Source of the DNA: Dyadobacter sp. Leaf189
GTDB taxonomy: Bacteria > Bacteroidota > Bacteroidia > Cytophagales > Spirosomataceae
Assembly (NCBI RefSeq): GCF_001424405.1
Contig: NZ_LMPS01000005.1
Location: 310,001-374,000 of the forward strand
Direction: 5' to 3'
Length of the DNA: 64,000 bases
The notes beneath the pieces were generated by a model that had not been told where the DNA came from, did no database searches, and saw only the letters and a program-made list of their open reading frames with translations. Below are positions 8,725 through 17,721 of this stretch, in pieces. How positions within the stretch are numbered: the first letter of the stretch is position 1; the number at the start of each line of letters is the position of its first letter. A program made the position numbers and the translations under genes.

Positions 8725-10185
8725 ATGCAAATCAGAAATAACCTCATCAAATGCTTTGCCGCGCTGGCATTGGGATTGGCCGGCTGCGAAGACAAGCTAC
8801 TTAACCCGACGCCCGAATCGGTACTGACAGCCAATAACTTTTACAAGACTGCCAACGATATCAACCAGGCGGTACTTGGGATTTACAACAATCTGCAAAC
8901 CCGCCGCTCGTCCGATTACCTGCTCATGGAAGTGCCGAGCGACAACCTGTATATGTCGACCAACACAACCATTGCCGGCTCCAACGACGTCGATTTCCTG
9001 ACATTGAACTCGGATAATGCATTGACAGCCGCGTTCTGGAACACGACTTACAACGGGATCTTCCGCGCAAACTCGGTATTGATGAATATCGACAACCCTA
9101 CGAATTATGCGGCGGGTGCCAAAGACCAGTACATCGGCGAAGCCAAGTTCATGCGCGCGCTGTACTACTTTGATCTGGTGCGTATTTTCGGCGGAGTACC
9201 CAAGGTGACCGAGAAAATCTCGATCCCCGAAGCGGCTGCATTGCCGAAAGCGAGCGAAGAAGAAATTTACGCACAGATTATCGCTGATCTGACAGACGCT
9301 GCAGCGAAATTGCCCTTGCGAAATGCGATTGCGACAGGGCGCGCGAGCAGGGGAGCGGCGGTAGGTTTGCTCGGCAAAGTGTATGTGTACCGGAAAGATT
9401 ATGCCAATGCAAAAACGCAGTTTGAGAAGCTGATCAAGGATTTTGATTATGCATTGGTGAACGATTTTGCCTCGCTCTGGCAGCTTGCGACCGAGGACAA
9501 CAGCGAAGTGCTTTTTACGGTAAAATACATTGACGGTACAAACGGACACAGCTTATCGACCAACTACGCACCGAATGGAGGGATCGTAGGCGTGACCGAC
9601 CGCGGTGCCGAAACGTCGCTGCCTTCGTGGAGCCTGATGAAGAAATATGAGGAAGGAGACAAGCGCAAAGCGGCTACGATTCAGGAATGGTGGGTGTCGC
9701 CCGCACAGCCCAACGCGCCGGCGATCTGGTATCCTTATGTGAGCAAATATGCCGTGAAGCATTCCTATGGTGCTTCCGGGATCGATATTCCGGTGTTGCG
9801 GTTTGCAGATGTAGTGCTTCTTTACGCCGAAACGCTCAATGCGCTGGGCGATAAAGCGGGTGCATTGACCCAGCTTAACCGCGTGCGCCAGCGTGCATTC
9901 GGCAATGCAACGCACAATTACAAAGGCACCGAAGCAGCAGACTTGATGGACCTGATCCTGCTGGAACGCCAGCTGGAACTGGCTTACGAGCACGAGCGCT
10001 GGTTTGACCTGGTACGCACCGGCAAATTCACCACGGTGATGAAGCAGGAAGAAAGGCTGTACAACTATGCTTCCAAAAGTCCGGTTGTGGTGAATCTCGC
10101 CCCGCAAGCCTATATGAGCGTATATCCGATCCCGCAGGCGCAGATCGATTTGTCGTCGGGTTTAAAACAAAATAACGGATACTAG
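8725..10185 (+). CDS. SusD/RagB-family surface glycan-binding lipoprotein
   Basis: This 486-residue protein has a lipoprotein signal 'LALGLAGC' (lipidated Cys about 21), then 'LNPTPESVLTANNFYKTANDI', typical of mature SusD starts. A TPR-like helical core is marked by 'EAKFMRALYYFDLVRIFGGVP' and 'RFADVVLLYAETLNALGD'. The C-terminal RagB/SusD region contains 'LLERQLELAYEHERWFDLVRTGKF'. It would sit on the cell surface as the lid of the SusC barrel encoded 12 bp upstream. It is followed by a strong intrinsic terminator, so it is the last gene of the main operon. Confidence 0.93.
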   Translation: MQIRNNLIKCFAALALGLAGCEDKLLNPTPESVLTANNFYKTANDINQAVLGIYNNLQTRRSSDYLLMEVPSDNLYMSTNTTIAGSNDVDFLTLNSDNALTAAFWNTTYNGIFRANSVLMNIDNPTNYAAGAKDQYIGEAKFMRALYYFDLVRIFGGVPKVTEKISIPEAAALPKASEEEIYAQIIADLTDAAAKLPLRNAIATGRASRGAAVGLLGKVYVYRKDYANAKTQFEKLIKDFDYALVNDFASLWQLATEDNSEVLFTVKYIDGTNGHSLSTNYAPNGGIVGVTDRGAETSLPSWSLMKKYEEGDKRKAATIQEWWVSPAQPNAPAIWYPYVSKYAVKHSYGASGIDIPVLRFADVVLLYAETLNALGDKAGALTQLNRVRQRAFGNATHNYKGTEAADLMDLILLERQLELAYEHERWFDLVRTGKFTTVMKQEERLYNYASKSPVVVNLAPQAYMSVYPIPQAQIDLSSGLKQNNGY

Positions 10186-10198
10186 TAGCTGTGAACCC

Positions 10199-10237
10199 AA
10201 GCGGCCTGCGCCTCAAAAACGTCAGGCCGCTTTTTTA
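10199..10237 (+). terminator. Intrinsic terminator after susD
   Basis: A 10-bp stem AAGCGGCCTG (10199-10208) pairs with CAGGCCGCTT (10223-10232) across a 14-nt loop and is followed by a T run. It ends the susC-susD transcript. Confidence 0.85.
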
Positions 10238-10302
10238 TTAAATAAACTTCATGTTTAAGCAAAATCCGGGAAACCGGCTGGCTTCATCTAAATTCTCTGC
10301 AA

Positions 10303-11490
10303 TTGAAATATTCATTCACTATCGCACTCAGCTTACTTCTTGTTCAATGTGTTTTCGGGCAAAAGGATATGACCAAAATGCTGCAAAATGGCATTGACAA
10401 AGCAGCTAAAAACGGCACAAACCGCTATGAGATCCCCGCAGGGCATTACCTTATTTCTGCGCCGCTGCTGATTCCCTCCAACTTCACATTGGTAGCGGAT
10501 CAGAAAGCGTATATCGAACTGAAAAAATCCTGCAATCAGTACCTGCTGCGAAACAGGGATATTGTGAACGGAAACGAGAATATCAAAGTACTGGGCGGCA
10601 AATGGAATGGAAATGCATTTACGCAAACACGCACGATCCGGGACAAGGTCGAAAACTCTGATTTCTGTTTCGGAATGTTTTTTTACAAGGTCAAAAACCT
10701 GGAAGTGGGCAGCATGCAGATCGATAGCACGCGCAGCTGGGGCATTGCTTATATGGAATGCGACGATGTGCATGTACACGATGTGCGCTTCCAACAAAAT
10801 CCTTTCCGGGACAGTAAACATACCAGTGCATTGACCCACAATGGCGACGGCGTGACCGGCGGAGGCAACAATGTACTGATCGAAAATATCTCAGGATTCA
10901 CCAATGACGACCTGATTGCATTCGCTTCTGGCGGCGCCAGCTTTCAGGGTAAGATGTCGCCTTTCCCGGCGCGGGATTACAGCAATGTAACGGTCAGGAA
11001 TATCTTTCCGGAGATGATCTACGATTCTATTCCGTCTTTGAAAGGTGTCGCATTTTATACATTTGAAAACACGCGCGTATCCAATGTCGTCATTGAAAAT
11101 GTAAAGGGAAATACCGCCATGGCGTCTGTGCTGTTTTACAGTTTGTTTGATAAAAAAGGAAGTTTTTCAAATGTGAAGATCTCGAATGTAGAAGGTACCA
11201 ATGTGTACAGTCGCGCGAGCCAACGCAACTTACCCCAGACCTATGCGGTACTGGCATTCAAGAATTCAGATTTCGACAAGCTGACGATCAGCAATGTAAA
11301 GCGTATTGAAAAGCGGTATTCGAACTCCACTTTTGGTTTTGATAAGGAAACGTCGGTGCAAAACCTGGAAATCAGGGACGTGAAGATTACCCATACCGGT
11401 TTTCGCGGCGAAATGTTCCTGAGCGCATCGCAGGCGGGTTTAGGCAATATTTCTATTTCCGGTATTGAAGTGGAGCGATCGGATTTGTAA
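10303..11490 (+). CDS. Secreted right-handed parallel beta-helix protein, GH28/pectate-lyase-like
   Basis: This 395-residue protein starts at a TTG codon. That start supplies a clear signal peptide (MKYSFTIALSLLLVQCVFGQ), and no in-frame ATG precedes it. The fold is a parallel beta-helix: repeated short strands such as 'NIKVLGGKWNGN', 'LEVGSMQID', 'NVLIENISG', 'NVTVRNI' and 'NVVIENV'. 'DGVTGGGNN...FTNDDLIAFAS' resembles the polygalacturonase NTD and DD motifs, but the GHG/RIK motifs of GH28 were not found, so catalysis is uncertain. It lies after the SusD terminator and probably belongs functionally to the same glycan locus as a periplasmic or surface depolymerase. An alternative is a non-catalytic beta-helix. 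Confidence 0.75.
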   Translation: MKYSFTIALSLLLVQCVFGQKDMTKMLQNGIDKAAKNGTNRYEIPAGHYLISAPLLIPSNFTLVADQKAYIELKKSCNQYLLRNRDIVNGNENIKVLGGKWNGNAFTQTRTIRDKVENSDFCFGMFFYKVKNLEVGSMQIDSTRSWGIAYMECDDVHVHDVRFQQNPFRDSKHTSALTHNGDGVTGGGNNVLIENISGFTNDDLIAFASGGASFQGKMSPFPARDYSNVTVRNIFPEMIYDSIPSLKGVAFYTFENTRVSNVVIENVKGNTAMASVLFYSLFDKKGSFSNVKISNVEGTNVYSRASQRNLPQTYAVLAFKNSDFDKLTISNVKRIEKRYSNSTFGFDKETSVQNLEIRDVKITHTGFRGEMFLSASQAGLGNISISGIEVERSDL

Positions 11491-11530
11491 ATTACCGGTA
11501 GTGTAAAATCAACTTTTAAAACGATTATTC

Positions 11531-11833
11531 ATGTATCTGTTACACGGAAAATTAACTGCAAAGCCAGGGCACGCAGATGAGCTTGCGGGCATTTTGTTAG
11601 AGGCAGCTCAACTGGTCTCTGATGCAAGAGGATGTAAGCTCTACGTAATCGGAAAAGATGCAGCCGAACTGAACTCGGTCTATGTCACCGAGATCTGGGA
11701 CAGTAAGGAAGATCATGACGATTCCCTCAAACATGATAATGTAAGAGCGCTGATATCGAGGGCAATGCCAATCCTGGACGGGTCGCCAAGCAGAGGACAG
11801 GAGCTGGAAATCCTGGGTGGAACAGGCGTGTAA
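11531..11833 (+). CDS. Antibiotic biosynthesis monooxygenase (ABM/YgiN-like) domain protein
   Basis: This 100-residue single-domain protein has the ferredoxin-like ABM pattern: 'LHGKLTAKPGHADELAGILLEAAQLV', a Cys-containing strand 'GCKLYVIGKDA', 'SVYVTEIWDSKEDHDDSL', and a final helix/strand. The family includes quinol monooxygenases (YgiN) and small haem or stress oxygenases that work as dimers in the cytoplasm. It stands 40 bp after the beta-helix gene on the same strand, but there is no sign that it takes part in glycan use. Substrate unknown. Confidence 0.8.
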   Translation: MYLLHGKLTAKPGHADELAGILLEAAQLVSDARGCKLYVIGKDAAELNSVYVTEIWDSKEDHDDSLKHDNVRALISRAMPILDGSPSRGQELEILGGTGV

Positions 11834-11922
11834 TTGGCTTAATTCAGCAGCGCTTCCAACTCATAGCATGTAGTTTTTGTCTTTCCTGCAGTTACCATAC
11901 TCACTTAACCTGGAAGAGCAAC

Positions 11923-12300
11923 ATGACAGCCAGATTACTTGCATTCGAATTGACCTTTTGTATTGCTGCTTCGCTACACGGTTGCTCCAAAAACGAGCCG
12001 GCTGTGATGTGCACCGAAGAATTCAGATCTGTAACGCTGCTGGTGCCTGGCGACTCGCTGACAACTGCCTACACCGTCAGGTTATCTAATTCTGATACAA
12101 TCCGCTATTCCCAGCGCTGGGGGCTGGGGGGTAATCATTACATTGTTCTGGACGACAGCTACCAACCAAAACTGAGTGGTGGCGTGGACAACTTCCGGTT
12201 CATCGGAACGCGGGCCGGTCAGGTGGTTGTCAGTGAAGATTACGTCATCAAAGCCGATCAATGCCATATTGAGAAAATCAGTGGCAAAACGGAGCTTTGA
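11923..12300 (+). CDS. Small hypothetical lipoprotein
   Basis: This 125-residue protein has a hydrophobic leader and a lipobox 'SLHGC' (Cys near residue 21), so it is probably a periplasmic or outer-membrane lipoprotein. The mature part is mostly beta-strand with two further Cys residues (in 'VMCTEEF' and 'ADQCHI') that could form a disulfide. No family is recognised. It is followed directly by a bidirectional terminator. Confidence 0.6.
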   Translation: MTARLLAFELTFCIAASLHGCSKNEPAVMCTEEFRSVTLLVPGDSLTTAYTVRLSNSDTIRYSQRWGLGGNHYIVLDDSYQPKLSGGVDNFRFIGTRAGQVVVSEDYVIKADQCHIEKISGKTEL

Positions 12301-12310
12301 TTTTGAAATA

Positions 12311-12342
12311 AAAAAGGTTATTCAAAGCGAATAACCTTTTTT
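12311..12342. terminator. Bidirectional intrinsic terminator
   Basis: A 13-bp stem, AAAAAGGTTATTC (12311-12323) with GAATAACCTTTTT (12329-12341), has a 5-nt loop and A/T runs on both sides. It lies between convergent genes ending at 12300 (+) and 12384 (-) and can serve both. Confidence 0.85.
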
Positions 12343-12383
12343 ATTGATTTGGCCGAAGTCGTGCCGCAACTGTTGTACTTGCC

Positions 12384-15377
12384 TTAACGCGCGAGTTTGA
12401 TGAATTTCTTCACCTCGTTCTTACCTTGCCCACTCAGCATCCGGATCGTGTAAATTCCCGCAGGTAGCGTCTCAATTTCCAGTGTAGAGGGTTCTTCGGA
12501 AAAAGTCATGTTTCTTGAGAGGACCATTTTGCCTGCTGCATTGTAAACCTGCACCTTGCCGGAAGTAACTGTTTTCTCCACCTCAACGGTCAGCTGGTCA
12601 GCTACCGGGTTTGGATAAACCAGAAATTCTTTCAGTCCGCCCATATTCACGGTACGAATGCTGCTGAATGCAAAACTATCGTCCAGATCGATCATTTTCA
12701 AGCGGTACAGATTTTCGCCTCTGGAAGGGTTAAGATGTATGAAATCATATTTTTTAACCTCAAAACTCTCCTTGCTCGCCTGTACCTCGCCGATCGTTTC
12801 CCACGACTGACCTGAATTGTCGCTGTGCTGAATATCGAACCGGCCGCTGTTGATCTCGCTGCTTGTAGACCAGCGCAGCTGCACCGAAGTTTCCTGCTTC
12901 ACGGCCGAGAAGTCAACCAATGTAACGGGCAGACTTGCGCAGGCAATTTTCACTTCATCTTCTGAATTACAGCCGGTGGCATTACCCGAAAACACTGCCG
13001 AACCCGGCGCATTATTTTCCAGATAGGCGCATATCCCCATTACCGCGCAGGTACTCAGCTCGGTGTTGTCTCTGACTTCAAGAGTGTTGCCAATGGAGGT
13101 CAGTGCGCTTAAACCACTGACGCTGGTAAGTACCACATTGGAATCCAGCGTGAAATAACCGCCTATTTGGGTCAAACTGCTCAATCCGGTAAGAGAGGTA
13201 AGCGCCTTGTTTCCTGCTATAGTAAGGTTGTTGATTACCGTACCTAAACTTTCAAGACCAGCAAGATTCGTTAAGGCGTCGTTCAGGATAATTTCCATAT
13301 CACTGACGCTCTCAAATATCCCGATGCCCGACAGGCTGGTCAAGGCGGGATTGCCTACAATTGACAAAGTACCATAAGGCCCGATAGCTTCCAGATTGCT
13401 CAGGCCCTGTACGCTCGTCAATGCACTATCGCCGAAAATGACCAACCCGCCGTCAATTCTGGTCAATGCCGAAAGATCGTCGATATTGGTCAGCCCGCTG
13501 TTATTAGCTAGCAGTAAGCTCACATCACCTAACCCGCCAATTTGGGTAAGTCCATTCAAACCTCTCAGACTGGTCAGTGCCGGATTATTCAAAATTGCAA
13601 GCTGCCCTGCAATCGTCTGCAAACCTTCAAGACCTTGCAAGTCAACCAAAGAGCTGTCTGATACAATGAATAATACGCCGGCTGTGGTAAGTTTTGACAG
13701 GCTGGTGATATCCGTTAAATCCCTGTTGTCCGCGAGTGCGAATCCTAAAGGTATTTCAGTGACGTTATCGAGCCCTTGCAGACTAGTCAGCTTTTTATTG
13801 CCGAGGATCAGCAGGTTATCAACAACTGTAACTGCTTCTAACCCTTGCAGTGTGGTCAGATTAGGGTTGTTTTCAATGTCGATGTAGCTCATTGTTGAAG
13901 ATAATGTCAAGCCTGACAGATCTACCAACGATTCATTTCCCAGGATATTCAGGTCAGTCACATCCGTAATGGTACCCAATCCGGTCAAATTGACCAGCAG
14001 ATTGTTGTAACTGATTCGGACATACGGAGCAGACGTAAGCGTCAAACCGTTAAGCGAGGTTAATGCATCGTTTCCATCAATGGTAAGTTCGCCAACGGAA
14101 GTGATCTGACCAAGCCCGTTCAGGTCTGTCAATAATGGGTTTTCCTCGATATTAAGTGTGCCAACGACCTGGGTAACACCTGATAGTGCCAAGACGTCAG
14201 CCAACAAATCATTGTCTTCAATATTAAGGTCCCCATTGTACACCGTGATTTGTCCGATACCGGTAAGTGATGTGAGCACCGGGTTATCATCAATATCAAT
14301 GGAATTCACCGAGGTGAGATTGGATAGTTCCTGAATGCTTGCCAGCAGATCGTTGTTTGAAAGTTCAAGTTCATCGCCTACTGTCGTGAGGTTTTCCAAT
14401 CCCTGCAGATTCGTAATCAGCGGGAGGCCGTTAATGTAAATGTTGCCTGCGCTGGTCAATGAAGAAAGGTTACTTAACGTGGTCAGTGCCGAGAGATCAT
14501 CCAGATCCAAATCCGCACCGACACTTGTTAATGCATCCAAACCGGCAAGCGTAGTCAGGGACGGATTGGCATAGATGTTCAATTCACCAGGAACGAAAGT
14601 AATGCCCGAAAGTGCCTGAATGCTGGCCAGCAGGTCATTGTCGCTCACTTGAAGCGTTCCGCCGATGGACGTGAGATTTTCCAGGCCTGCCAAACTCGTC
14701 AGCGAGGAATCCTCCTCAATATAGAGATCGCCGGCAATGCTCGTAAGCGCTGTTAGTCCCCCGATCGATGTCAGCAATTTGTTATTCATGATGACGAGAT
14801 GCCCGCCCACGCTGGTGAGGTTGGTCAGGCCAAGCAGGTTCGTCAGTGCGGGGTTGTTTTGGATAAGAATTTTTTCATTTGTGCTGGTGAGCGCCATCGT
14901 TCCCAGCGTAGTCAGTGCAGGGTTATTATCAATGGTCGTGATGCCGCCTACCGTCTGCACGTTCCCCAGTCCGGCCAGGGTTGTCAGCGAGGCATTGTTC
15001 TGCACCAGATACTCACCGGGAATAGCCGTGATGCCAGTGAGGGCAGCTACTTCGCTTAATTTTAAATTGTCGTAAATCTGAACATCCGTTCCCACGCTCA
15101 CAAGATTTTGTAACCCGGCCAGCGTAGTCAGCTCCTGGTTGTAGCTGATGACGAGCGCCGTCCCAATGGAGGTAATGCCGCTTAATGGAGTAAGGTCTGT
15201 AATGGGTGATCCAAACCCTCCTCCGATGATGACATAGTTCGGTATTGCGGTACATCCGGGATAGTTGGTGGGGAAGTCGTTAACCGAAGCCTGGTCCTGA
15301 AAATTCACTTCGTTGGGGCACTGTGCGAAAGACGCGAAAGGGAGCAAAAATGCAATGAAGCAGTAGAGTTTTTTCAT
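12384..15377 (-). CDS. Large leucine-rich (receptor-L-like) repeat protein with T9SS C-terminal sorting domain
   Basis: This 997-residue protein has a Sec signal peptide (ends near 'ASFAQC'). It is followed by roughly thirty ~23-residue repeats of the form 'LTSLxGLxxLTSIGGxLxIxxN' (~residues 55-790), a leucine-rich/receptor-L-domain-like solenoid. After a short Cys-containing stretch comes the module 'LPVTLVDFSAVKQ...RWSTSSEINSGRFDIQHS...LYRLKMIDLDDSFAFS'. It ends with a type A Por-secretion sorting domain ('VYPNPVADQLTVEV', 'AGIYTIRM', 'KKFIKLAR'). It should be exported by the type IX system and fixed to or released from the surface, perhaps for adhesion. It is monocistronic, with its own terminator. 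Function beyond a surface repeat scaffold is unknown. Confidence 0.88.
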   Translation of the reverse strand: MKKLYCFIAFLLPFASFAQCPNEVNFQDQASVNDFPTNYPGCTAIPNYVIIGGGFGSPITDLTPLSGITSIGTALVISYNQELTTLAGLQNLVSVGTDVQIYDNLKLSEVAALTGITAIPGEYLVQNNASLTTLAGLGNVQTVGGITTIDNNPALTTLGTMALTSTNEKILIQNNPALTNLLGLTNLTSVGGHLVIMNNKLLTSIGGLTALTSIAGDLYIEEDSSLTSLAGLENLTSIGGTLQVSDNDLLASIQALSGITFVPGELNIYANPSLTTLAGLDALTSVGADLDLDDLSALTTLSNLSSLTSAGNIYINGLPLITNLQGLENLTTVGDELELSNNDLLASIQELSNLTSVNSIDIDDNPVLTSLTGIGQITVYNGDLNIEDNDLLADVLALSGVTQVVGTLNIEENPLLTDLNGLGQITSVGELTIDGNDALTSLNGLTLTSAPYVRISYNNLLVNLTGLGTITDVTDLNILGNESLVDLSGLTLSSTMSYIDIENNPNLTTLQGLEAVTVVDNLLILGNKKLTSLQGLDNVTEIPLGFALADNRDLTDITSLSKLTTAGVLFIVSDSSLVDLQGLEGLQTIAGQLAILNNPALTSLRGLNGLTQIGGLGDVSLLLANNSGLTNIDDLSALTRIDGGLVIFGDSALTSVQGLSNLEAIGPYGTLSIVGNPALTSLSGIGIFESVSDMEIILNDALTNLAGLESLGTVINNLTIAGNKALTSLTGLSSLTQIGGYFTLDSNVVLTSVSGLSALTSIGNTLEVRDNTELSTCAVMGICAYLENNAPGSAVFSGNATGCNSEDEVKIACASLPVTLVDFSAVKQETSVQLRWSTSSEINSGRFDIQHSDNSGQSWETIGEVQASKESFEVKKYDFIHLNPSRGENLYRLKMIDLDDSFAFSSIRTVNMGGLKEFLVYPNPVADQLTVEVEKTVTSGKVQVYNAAGKMVLSRNMTFSEEPSTLEIETLPAGIYTIRMLSGQGKNEVKKFIKLAR

Positions 15378-15588
15378 GAAAACAGTTGAGTATAAATTTT
15401 ATTTTAGAAAAATACAAAACAATCTTCATATAAGTCAGAACTATTTGATCAGCGCACGTGCCGCCGGTTTCCTCAGCGCAACCTAATGACAAAGTAGCTG
15501 TTGGAAAGCCGCCGGAAAATGACAGCAAGGAGCTTCAACATTGTTCCTTGGCGCGATTTTTTATTTTGTAAATTAAAATTGATAAAAT

Positions 15589-16020
15589 ATGCAAAACGGA
15601 CCTATTCTGTACGTTGGGGGCGATGATGACGACCGGTACCTGGTGGCAGATGCACTGAAAGACAATGGATGTACCAGTCAGGTAATTAATTTTGAAAATG
15701 GCCAGGCGCTGATCGACTACCTGCGCGCTGCAACAGAAAGGCCTTTTATCATATTATGTGACCTGCATTTGCCACAGATGTCGGGCCTGGAACTGAAAGA
15801 GATCATTAACTCCGACGAGACGCTTAAAAGACGTTCGATCCCATTTATTTTCCTTTCGGATGCGGTGCATCCCCGCGATGTGGAAGATGCGTATATGTCA
15901 CTGGTTCAGGGATTTTATCTCAAAGCAAAAACTTACGAAGGCCTTAAAGACCAGCTCGCGGCTATTTGCGACTATTGGGAAAAAGCAACCTTACCAGGCG
16001 AACGCACCAGTTACAGCTGA
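15589..16020 (+). CDS. Single-domain response regulator (CheY-like receiver)
   Basis: This 143-residue protein is a receiver domain only. The acidic pocket is in 'YVGGDDDDRYL', the phospho-acceptor Asp in 'IILCDLHLPQMSG', the Ser/Thr switch in 'FIFLSDAV', and the conserved Lys in 'FYLKAKTY'. There is no output domain, so it probably acts by protein contact or in a phosphorelay. No kinase adjoins it; the GAF protein 104 bp downstream could be a partner, but this is only positional. Confidence 0.85.
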   Translation: MQNGPILYVGGDDDDRYLVADALKDNGCTSQVINFENGQALIDYLRAATERPFIILCDLHLPQMSGLELKEIINSDETLKRRSIPFIFLSDAVHPRDVEDAYMSLVQGFYLKAKTYEGLKDQLAAICDYWEKATLPGERTSYS

Positions 16021-16124
16021 GAAATACATTGTATTTTGAAGTAATACAGACACTTGGCTGTTGTTTTCCGCAACTGTTCACAAAAAGATTCAGATCTTGC
16101 ATTGAATCCAGAAAATGATTTAAA

Positions 16125-16817
16125 ATGGCAGAGCAGGAAAGGTTAAATGCATTGAAAGGCTATGATATCCTGGATACGCTGCACGAGAAGGAATACGACG
16201 ATATCACAGAACTGGCGTCGGAGATTTGCCAGACACCCATTTCCCTCATCAGTCTGGTGGACGATTCGCGGCAATGGTTCAAATCCAATTTCGGTTTGTC
16301 GGTGCGGGAGACGCCACGGGAGTACGCCTTTTGTACCCACACGATCCAGAACCCCTCACAGGTTTTCATCGTGCCCGACTCCCGCGATGATATCCGGTTT
16401 TCAGCAAATCCGCTGGTAACAGGGTACCCGAATGTGATATTTTATGCCGGAGCGCCGCTCATTGACAGCCGGGGCTTCGCGCTCGGTTCATTGTGCGTGA
16501 TCGACAATCAGCCGCGGGAGCTAACCGAAAAGCAGATATCGGCTTTGCAGGTATTGGCGCGGCACGTAGTCAATCTCATTGAACTCAAAAAGGCAGACCG
16601 TGCGATGAAGGCCATGCACAAGGCGTTAACGGAAAGAAACAATGACATTGAGCGGGTGCATTTATTGATGCGCGACCGATTTTGCCAGGACCTGGAAGTA
16701 GCCGTAGGAACGTTGCAGAATGAGAATTCCGGCACGCTTGTTGCCAATAACACCCACAAGCTCACTGAAATCTCGTTAACACTGAAAGAAATGCGTACGC
16801 TGCTTGAAAAGCTGTAA
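16125..16817 (+). CDS. GAF-domain protein with C-terminal coiled coil
   Basis: This 230-residue protein begins '[30 protein letters not shown]', the usual lead-in to the Bacteroidota/cyanobacterial-type GAF domain. The domain covers about residues 25-160 ('[19 protein letters not shown]', '[10 protein letters not shown]', 'FYAGAPLID...ALGSLCVID'). A predicted helical coiled coil (~165-230) follows instead of a kinase or cyclase domain. Such GAF proteins are usually the sensory half of signalling enzymes; here the output is missing, so it may be a scaffold or a partner of a separate kinase. No ligand can be inferred. Confidence 0.8.
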   Translation: MAEQERLNALKGYDILDTLHEKEYDDITELASEICQTPISLISLVDDSRQWFKSNFGLSVRETPREYAFCTHTIQNPSQVFIVPDSRDDIRFSANPLVTGYPNVIFYAGAPLIDSRGFALGSLCVIDNQPRELTEKQISALQVLARHVVNLIELKKADRAMKAMHKALTERNNDIERVHLLMRDRFCQDLEVAVGTLQNENSGTLVANNTHKLTEISLTLKEMRTLLEKL

Positions 16818-16871
16818 CCGCCATTCTTGGAGTTAACGGATTCTAAAGAAGTACCTCTAATTGCCGCAAAT

Positions 16872-17009
16872 ATGGCCATGACCAAAAAACAGGATCTGCC
16901 GCAAAAGAGCTGTGTGGTTTGTGGAAGGCCGTTTACCTGGCGTAAAAAGTGGGAAAAAGTTTGGGACGAGGTCAAGTACTGCAGTGAAAAATGCCGCCGC
17001 TCCAAATGA
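16872..17009 (+). CDS. DUF2256 small zinc-ribbon-like protein
   Basis: This is a roughly 45-residue protein. The ATG at 16872 is chosen over a TTG further upstream because the conserved family sequence starts right after it. The pattern '[29 protein letters not shown]' is characteristic of DUF2256, with two CxxC/CxxxC pairs that probably bind one zinc ion. Function is unknown; in other genomes the family often lies near photolyase/cryptochrome genes (established knowledge), none of which is seen here. It ends 33 bp before a convergent gene. Confidence 0.8.
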   Translation: MAMTKKQDLPQKSCVVCGRPFTWRKKWEKVWDEVKYCSEKCRRSK

Positions 17010-17018
17010 TCGGAAGAC

Positions 17019-17040
17019 AAGTTCCTTTTAAGCGGAACTT
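17019..17040. terminator. Short hairpin between convergent genes
   Basis: AAGTTCC (17019-17025) pairs with GGAACTT (17034-17040) around an 8-nt loop, between the ends of the DUF2256 and DUF2147 genes. Only a weak T tract follows on either strand, so terminator function is uncertain. Confidence 0.35.
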
Positions 17041-17042
17041 CG

Positions 17043-17444
17043 CTAGTTTGCCCGCGTCCAATGCATTGACTTCCCGAAAGTAGGCATACCCACCCAGCCG
17101 CGCACTTCCAGCCGACCGTCGCTCCCGACTTTCAGCCTGCCGCTATACCATTTGTCATTGCGCGGATCATAGATCTTGCCGCCTTCAAGCGTATGTTGAT
17201 CAGTGACCGTGAAGTCTTTAAAGATCACTGCGCCTACTTCCCCATTCTTGATTGCCTTGGAAGGGTCTTTGATCCACGTGATTGTACCGCAAAATTTATT
17301 GCCGCAAGGCGCTATCGTGACTTTGGAAGTTGTCCGTCCGGGATACCAGCTGCCTTCGGTAATGTGCTTTGCCCTTGGGTTCATGGACATGAAAACGGTA
17401 CTACTCAGTATAATAAGAGAATACAAAAATCTGGTACGCATCAT
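17043..17444 (-). CDS. DUF2147-family secreted protein
   Basis: This 133-residue protein has an N-terminal signal/anchor (~residues 5-21). The DUF2147 beta-barrel signature follows: 'GSWYPGRTTSKVTIAPCGNKFCGTITWIKDP', 'GKIYDPRNDKWYSGRLKVGSDGRLEVRGWVG'. The two Cys residues flanking 'GNKF' are conserved in the family and could form a disulfide. The protein is periplasmic or outer-membrane associated and its biochemical role is unknown. Single gene, convergent with its neighbour. Confidence 0.85.
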   Translation of the reverse strand: MMRTRFLYSLIILSSTVFMSMNPRAKHITEGSWYPGRTTSKVTIAPCGNKFCGTITWIKDPSKAIKNGEVGAVIFKDFTVTDQHTLEGGKIYDPRNDKWYSGRLKVGSDGRLEVRGWVGMPTFGKSMHWTRAN

Positions 17445-17721
17445 GGAAGTTCAGTGTCAGTTTGGTAATGAATTAACCAGCTATGTAGTTAACAAAAATT
17501 CTATACCTGATTAACGTTCTTTTCGGCTAAATGGAGGCGGCGCAGGTAAGGTAAGTTTTGCTTTGTACAGAAATTCGCCGGAATATTACGGAAAGTGAGC
17601 TGCCGGGAGCGCTGATATGATGTAAATACAGCTGCAGGCTTCAAGTAGATCAGCTGCGTTTTCAGCTATTTGTAGTAATTACTTTTCATTGGATCATTGT
17701 CTGTTTGTAGTCACGGTATAA

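Noticed and set aside
12384-15377. Long plus-strand frames opposite the repeat protein
   Set aside because: They are antisense shadows of the leucine-rich repeats, with repeated Val/Ser-rich sequence and no start signals.
15454-15461. A third GCACGTGC core before the large repeat protein
   Set aside because: The flanking bases do not continue the palindrome (no CCCG/CGGG arms), so it is not supported as a LacI-type operator.
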